Shown here: positions 51,680 through 62,286 of the stretch, piece by piece | How positions within the stretch are numbered: the first letter of the stretch is position 1 | How the letters are laid out: the number at the start of each line of letters is the position of its first letter | Source of the DNA: Bacteroidota bacterium | GTDB lineage: Bacteria > Bacteroidota > Bacteroidia > J057 > JAJTIE01 | NCBI GenBank assembly: GCA_021300195.1 | Contig: JAJTIE010000030.1 | Location: 1 to 64,000 of the forward strand | Reading direction: 5' to 3' | DNA: 64,000 nt | Translations under genes and position numbers: made by a program | The notes under the pieces: generated by a model | What the model saw: the letters and a program-made list of their open reading frames with translations, nothing else | The model's database searches: none | Told to the model about the DNA's origin: nothing

Positions 51680-54600
51680 CTAGGGAGCTAAAATAGCAAA
51701 CTGACCCTCTACTTCGCCACCGTTGGCATCTTCTACGCGATAGAGATACACACCTGGCTGCACCGTTCGTCCGCTGGCATCGCGCAGGTCCCACTGCAGG
51801 CCGCCGTCGCCGTCGGTCTCTTGCAGGCGGCGGATGGGCTGCCCCAGTGCCGAATAAACCGTAACGGTGCAGCGTGCGGGCAGCTGGGCAAAGCGGCAAC
51901 CCTGCACAAAATCATTGGGCCGCACAGGGTTTGGATACACATACACGCCAGCCAGGCTTTGTGCTGGCTCGTAAAAGGTAGCTGCATCGCCCTGCTGGGG
52001 CACCAGCTGCTGGCCCTGGCTGCCCTGTAGCCCGGAGAAGCGTAGCGTAACCGGGTAGCCGGCCGTGCCCAGCACCACCTGGTCTACGCGCAGCCACAGC
52101 TGGTCTGCGGCCTCCTGCCGCACTTCTACCACCGATCCGGTGGGCGATAGCAGGTACTGCGCACCCGCCAGGCTGCCCGGGGCCAGGGGGGCACTCCAGC
52201 GGATGCGGGCCGTCTTTTCGTCCAGGCGCTGGGCCGTGCGTATGTATAGCAGCTGGCTGGTATCGGGCAGGTAGATAAAGCTGAGCTGGCGAGCAGCGGG
52301 GTCCAGGCGTGCGCCCGCTGCATCAAACAGCAGGGTATCTACCTCGACTGTATGGGTGCCGCTGGCAAGGGGCCTATCCAGCTGCAGCACCACGCGGGTG
52401 CCGCTGGCCGCAATGGCCTGGCCGGGCGTAGTGCCATCGATGCGGTAATAGCCCAGGTCTGTACGGCGGGCCGCCATCTGCTGCGAGAAGGTAAGGGCTA
52501 GGGTAGTGGCATCCAGGGCCTCGGCGGCTAGCAGGCGGGGCCGGGGGTGGGTGCGCACCTCGGCCAGGTTGCTCACAGCCAGCAGGTTGCCCGCCGCGTC
52601 ATAGGCCTCCAGCACATACACCCAGCTGCGCAGGCTGGGCCCGCTGGCATCCAGCGCGGCCACCTCCGTACCGGCCAGGGTGAGCAGGAGGGGTAGGCTC
52701 TCTGGCAGCTCGGCCTGCGCCACCTGCCCGCGGTATAGGCGGTAGCTAGCCACCCCGGGCAGGGCATTCCAGCCTAGCCGTACCTGGCTGGGGCCCAGCA
52801 CCTCGGCCTGCAGGGCCAGCCCGCTGCTGCTGGGGGTGTAGCTGGCATCCTGCTCGTAAAACCGCAGGCTGTCGCCAAAGGCGATGCTGAACTCGGGTAT
52901 GCCATTGCCATTGTAGTCGCCCGCGCCATGGGCCGTACTCAGGCTGCCCTCCAAGTACCAGCGCCAGTAGTAGCGGCTGCCGTCATGGTCCAGCAGGTAG
53001 GTGCGGGGGAAGATGCTGAGCAGGAGCTCGGCAGCCGGGTCCTGGTCCAGGTTGGCCGCATAGCTGGTGTTCCAGCTGGTGCTGGCCAGGTTGTACAGAT
53101 GGTCTTGCCACACCAGCTGGTAGCGGTTGTTTTCTGTAGCCTTGAATATGCGTACCCACCAGTAGAGCGGCAGGTTTTCAAAGTCCTGCTCATCGCGCAG
53201 GGTGCTGGTGTGCGCAGCCACAAATAGCTCGGGCTTTCCATCGCCGTCAAAGTCGCCCAGCTCTATAAAAGGGGCCGTGTTGGTAAGGCGGGTGGTATCC
53301 AGGTAGCGCAGGGCATACTGGCCGCCGCCGCTGTGCTCGTAGATATGGAAATCGCCCTCAGCATCGCCAAACACGATTTCGGGTTGGCCATCTCCATCCA
53401 GGTCGGCCACGGGCGCACTGGGGGCAGCGCTCAGGAAGAAGTCGCCACTGGCATCGGGCAGGGTGGCTGCCAGCACCCAGTCTGTTCCCTGCCGCTCCCA
53501 TACCTCATAGTCTCGCTGCGTTTTTTGGATCAGCTCGGGGTTACCATCGGCATCGGTATCGGCCAGGCCAGCCGGGAAGCGGCCCTGCTGCCGGAAGTAC
53601 TGTAGCCGGGTGGGATAGGCAGCTGGCGTGGGCGGGGTGTAGAGGAAAACGGAGTCGGTGAGATTTCCCAACAGCTCGGGGCTGCCGTCACCGTCTGTAT
53701 CGGCCACGCCCTTGGGGATAAAGCGGGTTCGGTCGGCCAGGCTGTCTTGCAGCACCAGGCTACCCCCATCCCATTCGTAGAAGAGGAAACGCCCTACGGT
53801 CAGGTTCTCATCCAGCCGGCTCATGGCCCACTCTAGTCGGCCATCCTGGTCAAAGTCTGTGGGGGCCTCCAGCGGTACACCGGCAGGCAGGCGCTGGGCC
53901 AGGGGGCGAAAGCCTACACGGTTCAGATACTGGGGGGTATAGTCCAGGGTATCCAGCACGGTGCGCACGCTGTCTCCGGCTGCGTTGGTGGCGCGCAGGT
54001 ACCAGGCATAGCTGCCTGGGGCCAGCTCTAGCAGCAGCTCGCTGTTTCGCAGCAGGCGGTCGCTCTCGGTATACTGCCAGGCACCGGCTGGCAGGGCACG
54101 GTAGTACAGCCGCACGCGGGCGGGGTCGCTGGCACGCCAGGCCCAGTACTGCTTGCGGCTGGCGTTCTCCCATATGGGTGCCACCACCCGCAGCTCCAGG
54201 GTGGGGGGGCTTCGGTCTACCACCACCCGCACGCGGTCCTCCACGGCCTGTCCGTTGGCCAGCTGCACGCGCACCCGCAGGGTGTAGTCTCCGTCGGCCA
54301 AGCTGGCTATATCCCACACGGCCAGGGTATCGGCCCACTGCTGCGCGCTGCCCTGGGCCAGGGGGGTCCAGTTTGCCCCACCCTGTATACCTGGCTGCCA
54401 GCTCAGCGTCCAGCCCGAAAACTGGGGGTGCAGCAGGGTGGCCACAATGGGTAGCTGGTTGGCCTTTGTGCCTGCATCATTGGCCGGATTCAGAATTTGC
54501 ACCTGGCTACCATTGGGTAGCTGTAGGGCACGCTCCAGGTTTAAGCGCCCGGCGCCGGTAAAGTGGTCCCAGCCGGGGTCTAGCAGGTCGTCGGCGGTGG

Positions 54601-55834
54601 AAACCAGCACGCCCCGCACCTGCTGCGGGCTCAGGCCCGGCTGGCGGGCCAGCAGCATGGCAGCAGCCGCGCTAACCATAGGTGCCGAGGTGCTGGTGCC
54701 GCTGAAGAAATCGAATCGAAGTTCGCCCGTTTCGGGGTCCGACAGGTCGGGCGCGAGGATGCCGCTACCCGGCGCGCACAGGTCTACCGACGTGCCAAAG
54801 CTGCTGAGGGGCCACAGAAACTCGCTGCGGCTGCGCGCATCGTAGGCGCTGGCACTCACACTGATAACCTCGGGGAAGCCGGAGGGGTAGTGCAGGTTAT
54901 CGCCGGTTCCGTTTCCGGCGCTGGCCACCATCACCACGCCGCGTGCAGATGCATAGCGGATGGCGGCGTGCATCATCTGGCTGGGGTAGATGTCGCCAAA
55001 GCTGAAGTTGAGCACCTGTGCCCCCTGGTCGGCAGCGTACAGGATGGCCCGGGCTATGTCATCGTCCTCCCCCACCCCCTCGGCGCTGAAGGCCCTGAGC
55101 ACCATGATCCGAGCATCGGGCGCTACACCATAGCCGCCAATGCCATTGTCTGCCCGGGCGGCCAGTATGCCGCTCACCAGGGTACCGTGCTGGTTGTCAT
55201 CCACCGGGTCTCCGTCCTCCCGGCGGCCATCGCCGGCACTGTACAGCTCGGTCTGGTCTACAAAGTCGAACCCAATCACGTCGTCTATCCGTCCGTTGCC
55301 ATCCTCGTCCAGGTCGTTCAGGTCGGTAGCATCCAGGCGGCCATTGTGGTTCAGGTCTTCGGCCGGGTTTACCCACAGCTGCCTCTCAAACTCGGGATGG
55401 TCATACTCCAGGCCGGTATCCACCACCCCCACCACAATGCCGCCGCCACGGTTCTGGCCCCAGGCCTGGCGGGTGCGGATCAGCGGGTGGTAGTACTGCT
55501 CGGCAGCACGGGGATCTGCGGTGTGGAGTACGCGGCTGCGGTTGGGCTCCACCTGGGCAAAGCGCGCATCGGCCTGCAGGCCAGCCAGCCTATCTGCCGG
55601 GCTGGCAAAACTGAGGGTGAACCAGAAACCGGCCTCATCCCGCAGGTTGCGGCCCAGGGGCTGCACACGTGCGGTACCCAGCGGCCCCAGCGGCAGGCTA
55701 TCGGCACCGCGTAGGGCGGCCTGCCAACGGGCAGCCTCTTGCCACCCCGCCAGGCGTACATTGTAGCTGCGCTGGGCCCAGGCAGCCGGAAAGGCCAGGC
55801 TGAGCAGGCAAAAGCTGAGGAGTATTCGTTTCAT
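51680..55834 (-). CDS. Secreted subtilisin-like protease (S8) with T9SS type A domain
   Basis: 1,384 residues. Signal peptide to AWAQ, inhibitor-like propeptide (~22-105), catalytic S8 domain (~110-440): Asp139 (VVDTG), His216 (NQHGTLVSG) and Ser381 (GTSTSAPM) are all present, with a D-rich calcium insert (~160-195, NHNGRLDATDLNDLDEDGNG). An Ig-like part follows, then about seven FG-GAP/VCBS calcium repeats (~660-1020; DTDGDGSPELLG, DLDGDGQPEIVFGD, DFDGDGKPELFVAA), fibronectin-III-like segments (~1035-1110) and a type A sorting domain (~1290-1384; YVYPNPVRPNDF, VYSALGQPIRRLQ). Probable extracellular protein degradation. Intact and full length. Confidence 0.93.
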   Translation of the reverse strand: MKRILLSFCLLSLAFPAAWAQRSYNVRLAGWQEAARWQAALRGADSLPLGPLGTARVQPLGRNLRDEAGFWFTLSFASPADRLAGLQADARFAQVEPNRSRVLHTADPRAAEQYYHPLIRTRQAWGQNRGGGIVVGVVDTGLEYDHPEFERQLWVNPAEDLNHNGRLDATDLNDLDEDGNGRIDDVIGFDFVDQTELYSAGDGRREDGDPVDDNQHGTLVSGILAARADNGIGGYGVAPDARIMVLRAFSAEGVGEDDDIARAILYAADQGAQVLNFSFGDIYPSQMMHAAIRYASARGVVMVASAGNGTGDNLHYPSGFPEVISVSASAYDARSRSEFLWPLSSFGTSVDLCAPGSGILAPDLSDPETGELRFDFFSGTSTSAPMVSAAAAMLLARQPGLSPQQVRGVLVSTADDLLDPGWDHFTGAGRLNLERALQLPNGSQVQILNPANDAGTKANQLPIVATLLHPQFSGWTLSWQPGIQGGANWTPLAQGSAQQWADTLAVWDIASLADGDYTLRVRVQLANGQAVEDRVRVVVDRSPPTLELRVVAPIWENASRKQYWAWRASDPARVRLYYRALPAGAWQYTESDRLLRNSELLLELAPGSYAWYLRATNAAGDSVRTVLDTLDYTPQYLNRVGFRPLAQRLPAGVPLEAPTDFDQDGRLEWAMSRLDENLTVGRFLFYEWDGGSLVLQDSLADRTRFIPKGVADTDGDGSPELLGNLTDSVFLYTPPTPAAYPTRLQYFRQQGRFPAGLADTDADGNPELIQKTQRDYEVWERQGTDWVLAATLPDASGDFFLSAAPSAPVADLDGDGQPEIVFGDAEGDFHIYEHSGGGQYALRYLDTTRLTNTAPFIELGDFDGDGKPELFVAAHTSTLRDEQDFENLPLYWWVRIFKATENNRYQLVWQDHLYNLASTSWNTSYAANLDQDPAAELLLSIFPRTYLLDHDGSRYYWRWYLEGSLSTAHGAGDYNGNGIPEFSIAFGDSLRFYEQDASYTPSSSGLALQAEVLGPSQVRLGWNALPGVASYRLYRGQVAQAELPESLPLLLTLAGTEVAALDASGPSLRSWVYVLEAYDAAGNLLAVSNLAEVRTHPRPRLLAAEALDATTLALTFSQQMAARRTDLGYYRIDGTTPGQAIAASGTRVVLQLDRPLASGTHTVEVDTLLFDAAGARLDPAARQLSFIYLPDTSQLLYIRTAQRLDEKTARIRWSAPLAPGSLAGAQYLLSPTGSVVEVRQEAADQLWLRVDQVVLGTAGYPVTLRFSGLQGSQGQQLVPQQGDAATFYEPAQSLAGVYVYPNPVRPNDFVQGCRFAQLPARCTVTVYSALGQPIRRLQETDGDGGLQWDLRDASGRTVQPGVYLYRVEDANGGEVEGQFAILAP

Positions 55835-55915
55835 GCCGGTTCTATCCCTTGGCTAAAACGCAAATACGTAGAGTTTTTCATACAAACCTATGGGTTTTTG
55901 TCGAACTTTGGGGCC

Positions 55916-57103
55916 ATGCGGCCCGATGTACAGCTATCCAATTATCAGTACAACCTGCCGGATCGGCTCATTGCAGCCTACCCACTGCCCATGCGCGACC
56001 AGAGCAAGCTGCTGGTGTATACGCAGGGCCGTATACAGGACATGTACTTCTACAAGCTGCCGGAGCTGCTACCGCCGGATAGCCTGCTGGTACAGAACGA
56101 CACGCGCGTAGTGCCCGCCCGGCTGTGGTTCCACAGCGACCATGGCGCAAAGATTGAGATCTTCTGCCTGTATCCGGATGAGGCAGACCCCGGTACGGCC
56201 CTGGCACAAACCCGCCAGACCACCTGGATATGCCTGGTAGGGAACAAGAAGCGCTGGCGCCAAGAGGAGCTGACCATCCCCCTACCCGGTGGGGGCCTAA
56301 CGGTGCGCTACCTGGAGGAAGTAGCGGGGGGCCACCGCATCCAGTTCGACTGGCAGCCAGCCCGCCTCAGCTTTGCCGATGTGCTGGACCTGGTGGGGCG
56401 CATACCCCTGCCCCCCTACCTGCAGCGCGAGGCCGACGAAAAGGACCGCGAGCGCTACCAGACCGTTTTTGCCGAGGTAGAGGGATCGGTGGCGGCCCCC
56501 ACGGCCAGTCTGCATTTTACCAAAGGCGTGCTACAGGCTATGGACAGCAAGGACCTGGCCCGCACCCTGCTCACCCTGCATGTGGGGGCAGGCACCTTCC
56601 TACCGGTGAAGAGCGAGCGGATAGCCGAGCATGACATGCATGCCGAAACCTTCACGATCCGTAAGCAGACGCTGCTCCGGCTCATTGCCCATGTGGGGCC
56701 CATTGTAGCCACCGGCACCACCACCATGCGGGCCCTGGAGAGCCTGTGCTGGCTGGGCACCCGGCTGGCACACACGCAGCAGGCACCTACCCTACTGGGC
56801 CAGTGGGAGGCCTACGAACTGGAACCCCTGCCACCCGGCGAAGCACTGACCCGGCTGCTACACTACATGAACGAGCAGGGCCTGGAAGCCCTGACGGGGC
56901 AAACCCGGCTGCTGATAGCCCCGGGCTACCGCTGGCAGCTGTGCCAGGGATTGGTTACCAACTTCCACCAGCCGGGTAGCACGCTGCTGCTACTGGTGGC
57001 TGCCTTTGTGGGAGAAGAGCGGTGGCGCATGATATACGACTATGCCCTTGCGCGCGAATATCGTTTCCTGAGCTACGGGGATGCCTCTCTGCTGTGGAGG
57101 TAG
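55916..57103 (+). CDS. queA: S-adenosylmethionine:tRNA ribosyltransferase-isomerase
   Basis: 395 residues from ATG 55916 (MRPDVQLSNYQYNLPDRLIA). Transfers and isomerises the ribose of SAM to 7-aminomethyl-7-deazaguanine in tRNA, forming epoxyqueuosine. Typical motifs: LVQNDTRVVPARLWF (~57-71), VEGSVAAPTASLHFT (~190-204), LHVGAGTFLPV (~218-228), VTNFHQPGSTLLLLVAAF (~347-364), [13 protein letters not shown] at the end. The gene's last 31 bases overlap the end of rnpA on the opposite strand. Divergent from the protease gene. Confidence 0.95.
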   Translation: MRPDVQLSNYQYNLPDRLIAAYPLPMRDQSKLLVYTQGRIQDMYFYKLPELLPPDSLLVQNDTRVVPARLWFHSDHGAKIEIFCLYPDEADPGTALAQTRQTTWICLVGNKKRWRQEELTIPLPGGGLTVRYLEEVAGGHRIQFDWQPARLSFADVLDLVGRIPLPPYLQREADEKDRERYQTVFAEVEGSVAAPTASLHFTKGVLQAMDSKDLARTLLTLHVGAGTFLPVKSERIAEHDMHAETFTIRKQTLLRLIAHVGPIVATGTTTMRALESLCWLGTRLAHTQQAPTLLGQWEAYELEPLPPGEALTRLLHYMNEQGLEALTGQTRLLIAPGYRWQLCQGLVTNFHQPGSTLLLLVAAFVGEERWRMIYDYALAREYRFLSYGDASLLWR

Positions 57104-57546
57104 GCCTGCAGTTGTGCAGGCATCTGGCTGTGGATAGCCTGTAGGCTGGCCAGCACCTCGGCTGCCAGCACCGCGTAGGGCGGAAGCGCGGACTGCAAGA
57201 ATATAATCTGTATTGCCCAGCACCCACCCTGGTCAAGCTCTCCGTCCGGCACCGGTACCGGATATAGGCAGGCCTTTTGCAGGCGGTAGGCTTCGCGCAG
57301 CTGGCGCTTCACACGGTTCCGGTCGGCTGCGCGCCTCAGCCGCCGCTTGCCCACCGATAGCAGCAGCTGTATGGGGGCTGTAGCGGGCACCGGGGTTGGG
57401 AGCCAACAAAAAAGCACACGCACCCACCGGCCCTTGTAGGCTGTGTGTGCGTGCGCACGCAGAAAATCGATCTGCCGATTGTGATGCAGGCGCTCCGCCT
57501 TGGTAAGGCGAGCCCGGTACCTATCGCTTATGACGAGGCTCGTCAC
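57073..57546 (-). CDS. rnpA: Ribonuclease P protein component
   Basis: 157 residues. Protein subunit of RNase P. Signature [19 protein letters not shown] (~93-111) and the basic GKRRLRRA just before it. Starts with GTG at 57546, inside the last codons of rpmH (26-base overlap in another frame); no other good start exists, so coupling to rpmH is likely. The C-terminal ~40 residues extend beyond the usual end of the family and overlap queA tail-to-tail. Confidence 0.93.
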   Translation of the reverse strand: MTSLVISDRYRARLTKAERLHHNRQIDFLRAHAHTAYKGRWVRVLFCWLPTPVPATAPIQLLLSVGKRRLRRAADRNRVKRQLREAYRLQKACLYPVPVPDGELDQGGCWAIQIIFLQSALPPYAVLAAEVLASLQAIHSQMPAQLQAYLHSREASP

Positions 57547-57679
57547 TCACGCTCAGTTTCTTGCGGCCTTTGGCACGGCGGCTGGCCAGTATTTTTTGTC
57601 CATCCTTATCGGCCATACGGCTGCGGAAGCCATGCTTATTGCGGCGCTTACGGTTGCTGGGCTGGTAGGTGCGTTTCAT
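57521..57679 (-). CDS. rpmH: 50S ribosomal protein L34
   Basis: 52 residues, read directly from the sequence: [20 protein letters not shown], then [20 protein letters not shown] and [13 protein letters not shown]34 is unmistakable from its first residues, which are universal. Placed in the standard order rpmH-rnpA. Its 3' end overlaps the rnpA start by 26 bases. Transcription probably begins at the -7 box at 57762-57769. Confidence 0.97.
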   Translation of the reverse strand: MKRTYQPSNRKRRNKHGFRSRMADKDGQKILASRRAKGRKKLSVSDEPRHKR

Positions 57680-57761
57680 CGCGTACTAGGGTCTTTAGAG
57701 AATCATACCCACACGCCGCGAGATCCGGCAAAGCCATGAAACACGCTGGTGCAGGGGGATG

Positions 57762-57769
57762 CAAAGGTA
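57762..57769 (-). promoter_or_regulatory. -7 box of rpmH-rnpA
   Basis: Minus-strand TACCTTTG, exact TAnnTTTG, preceded by an AT-rich stretch (TATTTAAATAAA). Implies a leader of about 75 bases before rpmH. No clear -33 TTG. Confidence 0.5.
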
Positions 57770-57947
57770 CAGATTTATTTAAATACCGCACGCTTTTTTT
57801 CGCGGCAGCCACAGCGGGTGGCTCAAGAGCCCGCCCGCCCTGCCAAGCTACGGAAAAAAATCCCCCTGGCCCCAAGCGCAGGATCGGCGCACTGTGCAAA
57901 AGCCTCCTATCTTTACAGCCCTGTTCTCTGTATTTTGACTACCCTAA

Positions 57948-59566
<1,619 letters not shown>

Positions 59567-59609
59567 AGCAGAGAGTGGCCCTACGCATCCTCATCGCTCA
59601 CATTAGACA

Positions 59610-60923
59610 CTATGTGGTGGCGACCTGCACCTTGCCCGCCACCACACACTGTAGCTGCTGGGGCTGCAGGTGCTGCTGGGCCAGGGCCAGTAGCTGGGCA
59701 CTGGTAGCCTCCTGGATCTGCCGGAAGCCCTGGGCCGGTTCGTCGGGTGCCAGGCCGTGGTGTAGTAGCAGCTTCAAGGTATCGGCTACCTCAAAGGGGG
59801 TTTCCTGCTGGCTGATGATGCGGCCCAGCAGGTAGTTTTTGGCCACCTCTAGTTCCTGCTCAGAGATAAGCTCCTGCCTGAGGCGTTCCAGCTCCTGCTG
59901 CACTTCGCGCAGGGTGTCCGCCACAAACTCATTGCCCACATCTGTACCGATAACGAAATAGCCCGCATGCTTCATGCCTACCCAGCTGCTGTGTATGCCA
60001 TAGGTATAGCCTTTGTCTTCGCGTATGTTCTTCATCAGCCGGCTGCCAAAGTAGCCGCCCAATAGGGTATTGAGCAGGCGCAGCAGGTTGTAGTCTGGGT
60101 GGTTTCGGGGTACTGCCAGGTGGCCGATGCGTAGGCTGCTCTGCACGCCCTCGGCCATAGCGTGGTGGTATAGCCCGGGCGCAGCGGGCTGTATGGCTGT
60201 GCGCACTGCCAGCGAGGATGCCTCCTGGGGGGGCAGGGCAGGCAGGCTACCCAGCTTATCATTCAGCAGCTTCAGGGTGTCTGCTTCGTCAAACAAGCCC
60301 GACACAATGAGGAAGGCGCGGCTAGGGTGCAGCGGCCCTGCCAGATAGCTGCGGCAGGCCTCGGCGGTTAGGTGCTGCAGGGCCTCGGCGGTGGGGGTGT
60401 AGGCGTAGGGGTGCTGGTGGCCAAACACGCGCTGGGCAAAGTGCTTGCGTGCATGAAACTGCGTTTTGGTGTGCTCTACCTCCAGGCGCTGCAGGCTGCG
60501 GGCACGGGCATTTTCAAACTCAGCATCCGGCACGGTGGCCTCAGTCAGCACCTCCTTCAGCAGGTTTAGCGTAAGGGGCAGGTGGTGCTCCAGGGTGCTG
60601 AGGGTTATGGTTGTCAGCTCGTAGCCACTCTCTACATTCAGGTGGCTGCCATAGTCGTCCAGCAGTCGGGCTATCTGCAGAGAGGTTTTTCGGGCCGTGC
60701 CCTCCAGTAGCATCTTGCCAGCAAAGTCTGCCAGGCCGGGGTGCGACTCATAGGCATGCCCAGCGCGATATACCATCTGGCACTCCACCACCTCCTGGGT
60801 GCCATAGCGGATCATGTATACGTCCAGGCCATTATCCAGCTGCTGCCGGGTGTAGGGCGGCAGGGCGGTATACACAATGGGCTGGGCGGGGGGGGGCGTG
60901 CTGCGGTCCAGTTTTCGGCTCAT
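59610..60923 (-). CDS. M16 peptidase homologue, inactive partner
   Basis: 437 residues. M16 fold with the C-terminal substrate-binding block GGYFGSRLMKNIREDKGYTYG (about residues 290-310). The zinc motif is lost: the expected HxxEH region reads FAGKMLLEGT. Family knowledge: such proteins form heterodimers with a catalytic M16 subunit. That partner is the gene at 60927, 3 bases upstream, so the pair is co-translated. No signal peptide seen, so cytoplasmic or periplasmic location cannot be set. Codon use normal. Confidence 0.9.
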   Translation of the reverse strand: MSRKLDRSTPPPAQPIVYTALPPYTRQQLDNGLDVYMIRYGTQEVVECQMVYRAGHAYESHPGLADFAGKMLLEGTARKTSLQIARLLDDYGSHLNVESGYELTTITLSTLEHHLPLTLNLLKEVLTEATVPDAEFENARARSLQRLEVEHTKTQFHARKHFAQRVFGHQHPYAYTPTAEALQHLTAEACRSYLAGPLHPSRAFLIVSGLFDEADTLKLLNDKLGSLPALPPQEASSLAVRTAIQPAAPGLYHHAMAEGVQSSLRIGHLAVPRNHPDYNLLRLLNTLLGGYFGSRLMKNIREDKGYTYGIHSSWVGMKHAGYFVIGTDVGNEFVADTLREVQQELERLRQELISEQELEVAKNYLLGRIISQQETPFEVADTLKLLLHHGLAPDEPAQGFRQIQEATSAQLLALAQQHLQPQQLQCVVAGKVQVATT

Positions 60924-60926
60924 GGT

Positions 60927-62162
60927 CTAGCGTTGGCGTAGGTAATGCAGGGTGGTAGCTTGGCTGGGCTGCAGGTAGTGCTGCCTGGCGGCCAGCACAT
61001 CGTCCACACTCAGGCGTCTGTAGGCTTCGGCCTCGGTGTTTATCAGCTCCGGCCGGCCCAGGCTGTCGAATAGGGCCAGGCTCATGGCGCGGTTCAGCAC
61101 CGTGGTTTTGTTGAATACCTCCTGGCTCTCTATCTTGTTTTGCATACGGGTTAGTTCTTCTGGCGTCAGTTGGTCAAACTCCGCCAGCACTTCGTCCAGT
61201 ACGGCCTCATACTCGGCCACGGTTCGGCCCTCTGCCACTCGGCCCTCTATGCTGATCATGCCGGGGTCGTAGAGGCCCCAGCTGAAGGCGCTTACCTGGC
61301 TGGCCACCCGGGTTTCCTTCACCATCCGCTGGTACAGGCGGCCACTCTTGCTGCCGGTCAGTAGGTCGGTTATCATGTCGGCAGCGTAGTAGGCTTCGTC
61401 TGTGCGGGCGGGGCAGGGGTATGCGCGGTATACGGCATCGAAGGGTACTTCTCGCTCTACGCTAATCTGTCGTGCCTCGGCCTGCCAGGGTTCTTTTACG
61501 CGCTTGGGGCGCTTCACATCCCGGGCAGGTATGGGGCCAAACCATTTTTCGGCCAGCCGCATTACCTCGGCGGCCTTTATACCGCCCGATACCACCAGGG
61601 TGGCATTATTGGGCGCGTAGAAGCGGTAGAAGAAGTCCTTAATATCCTGCAGGCTGGTGTGCTCCACGTGGCTCAGGTCTTTGCCAATGGTCATCCAGTT
61701 GTAGGGATGGAAGCGGAAGTGCACGGGCCGTAGCTGCAGGTAGGCATCGCCGTAGGGCTGGTTCAGGTAGCGTTGTTTGAATTCCTCCATCACCACCGAG
61801 CGCTGCACGGCCAGGTTTTCTTCGCTGAAGTCCAGCTCCAGCATGCGGTCGCTCTCTAGCCAGAAGGCGGTCTCCAGCTGGCTGGCGGGCAGGGTCAGGT
61901 AGTAGTTGGTGATGTCGGAGTTGGTGAAGGCATTGTTTTCGCCCCCCACGCGCTGCACGTGGGTATCGTAGTCTGGCACGTGCTTACTACCGCTGAACAT
62001 AAGGTGCTCAAACAGATGCGCGAGGCCGGTACGGGTTGGGCTTTCGTCGGCAGAGCCTACGCGGTAGAGGATGTCTACGGCCACTTTGCTCACGGCAGGC
62101 TCCTCTTGTACAATAACGCGCAGGCCATTGTCCAGCTGGTAGGTAGTGTAGTGTATGTGCAT
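60927..62162 (-). CDS. M16 zinc metallopeptidase, catalytic partner
   Basis: 411 residues from ATG 62162 (MHIHYTTYQLDNGLRVIVQE), which skips nine non-family residues. The inverted zinc motif HLFEH is at 49-53 and a second metal Glu is expected in VVMEEFKQRY about 75 residues later. ENNAFTNSDITNYYLTLP and SGGIKAAEVMRLAEKWFG are typical of the M16B peptidases. Cleaves short peptides or signal sequences in relatives; target unknown. Forms an obvious pair with the inactive homologue. Confidence 0.93.
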   Translation of the reverse strand: MHIHYTTYQLDNGLRVIVQEEPAVSKVAVDILYRVGSADESPTRTGLAHLFEHLMFSGSKHVPDYDTHVQRVGGENNAFTNSDITNYYLTLPASQLETAFWLESDRMLELDFSEENLAVQRSVVMEEFKQRYLNQPYGDAYLQLRPVHFRFHPYNWMTIGKDLSHVEHTSLQDIKDFFYRFYAPNNATLVVSGGIKAAEVMRLAEKWFGPIPARDVKRPKRVKEPWQAEARQISVEREVPFDAVYRAYPCPARTDEAYYAADMITDLLTGSKSGRLYQRMVKETRVASQVSAFSWGLYDPGMISIEGRVAEGRTVAEYEAVLDEVLAEFDQLTPEELTRMQNKIESQEVFNKTTVLNRAMSLALFDSLGRPELINTEAEAYRRLSVDDVLAARQHYLQPSQATTLHYLRQR

Positions 62163-62286
62163 GGCGGGTGCCTTTGGGCCAAAGTACACAAAAAGTATTG
62201 AATCCAGGGCTTTCTCTGCCAGATGGAGCTACCCGCAGCTGGTTTTAAGCGCGAGTGGGGGCTACCGTGCGGCCCGCGTGGGATGG

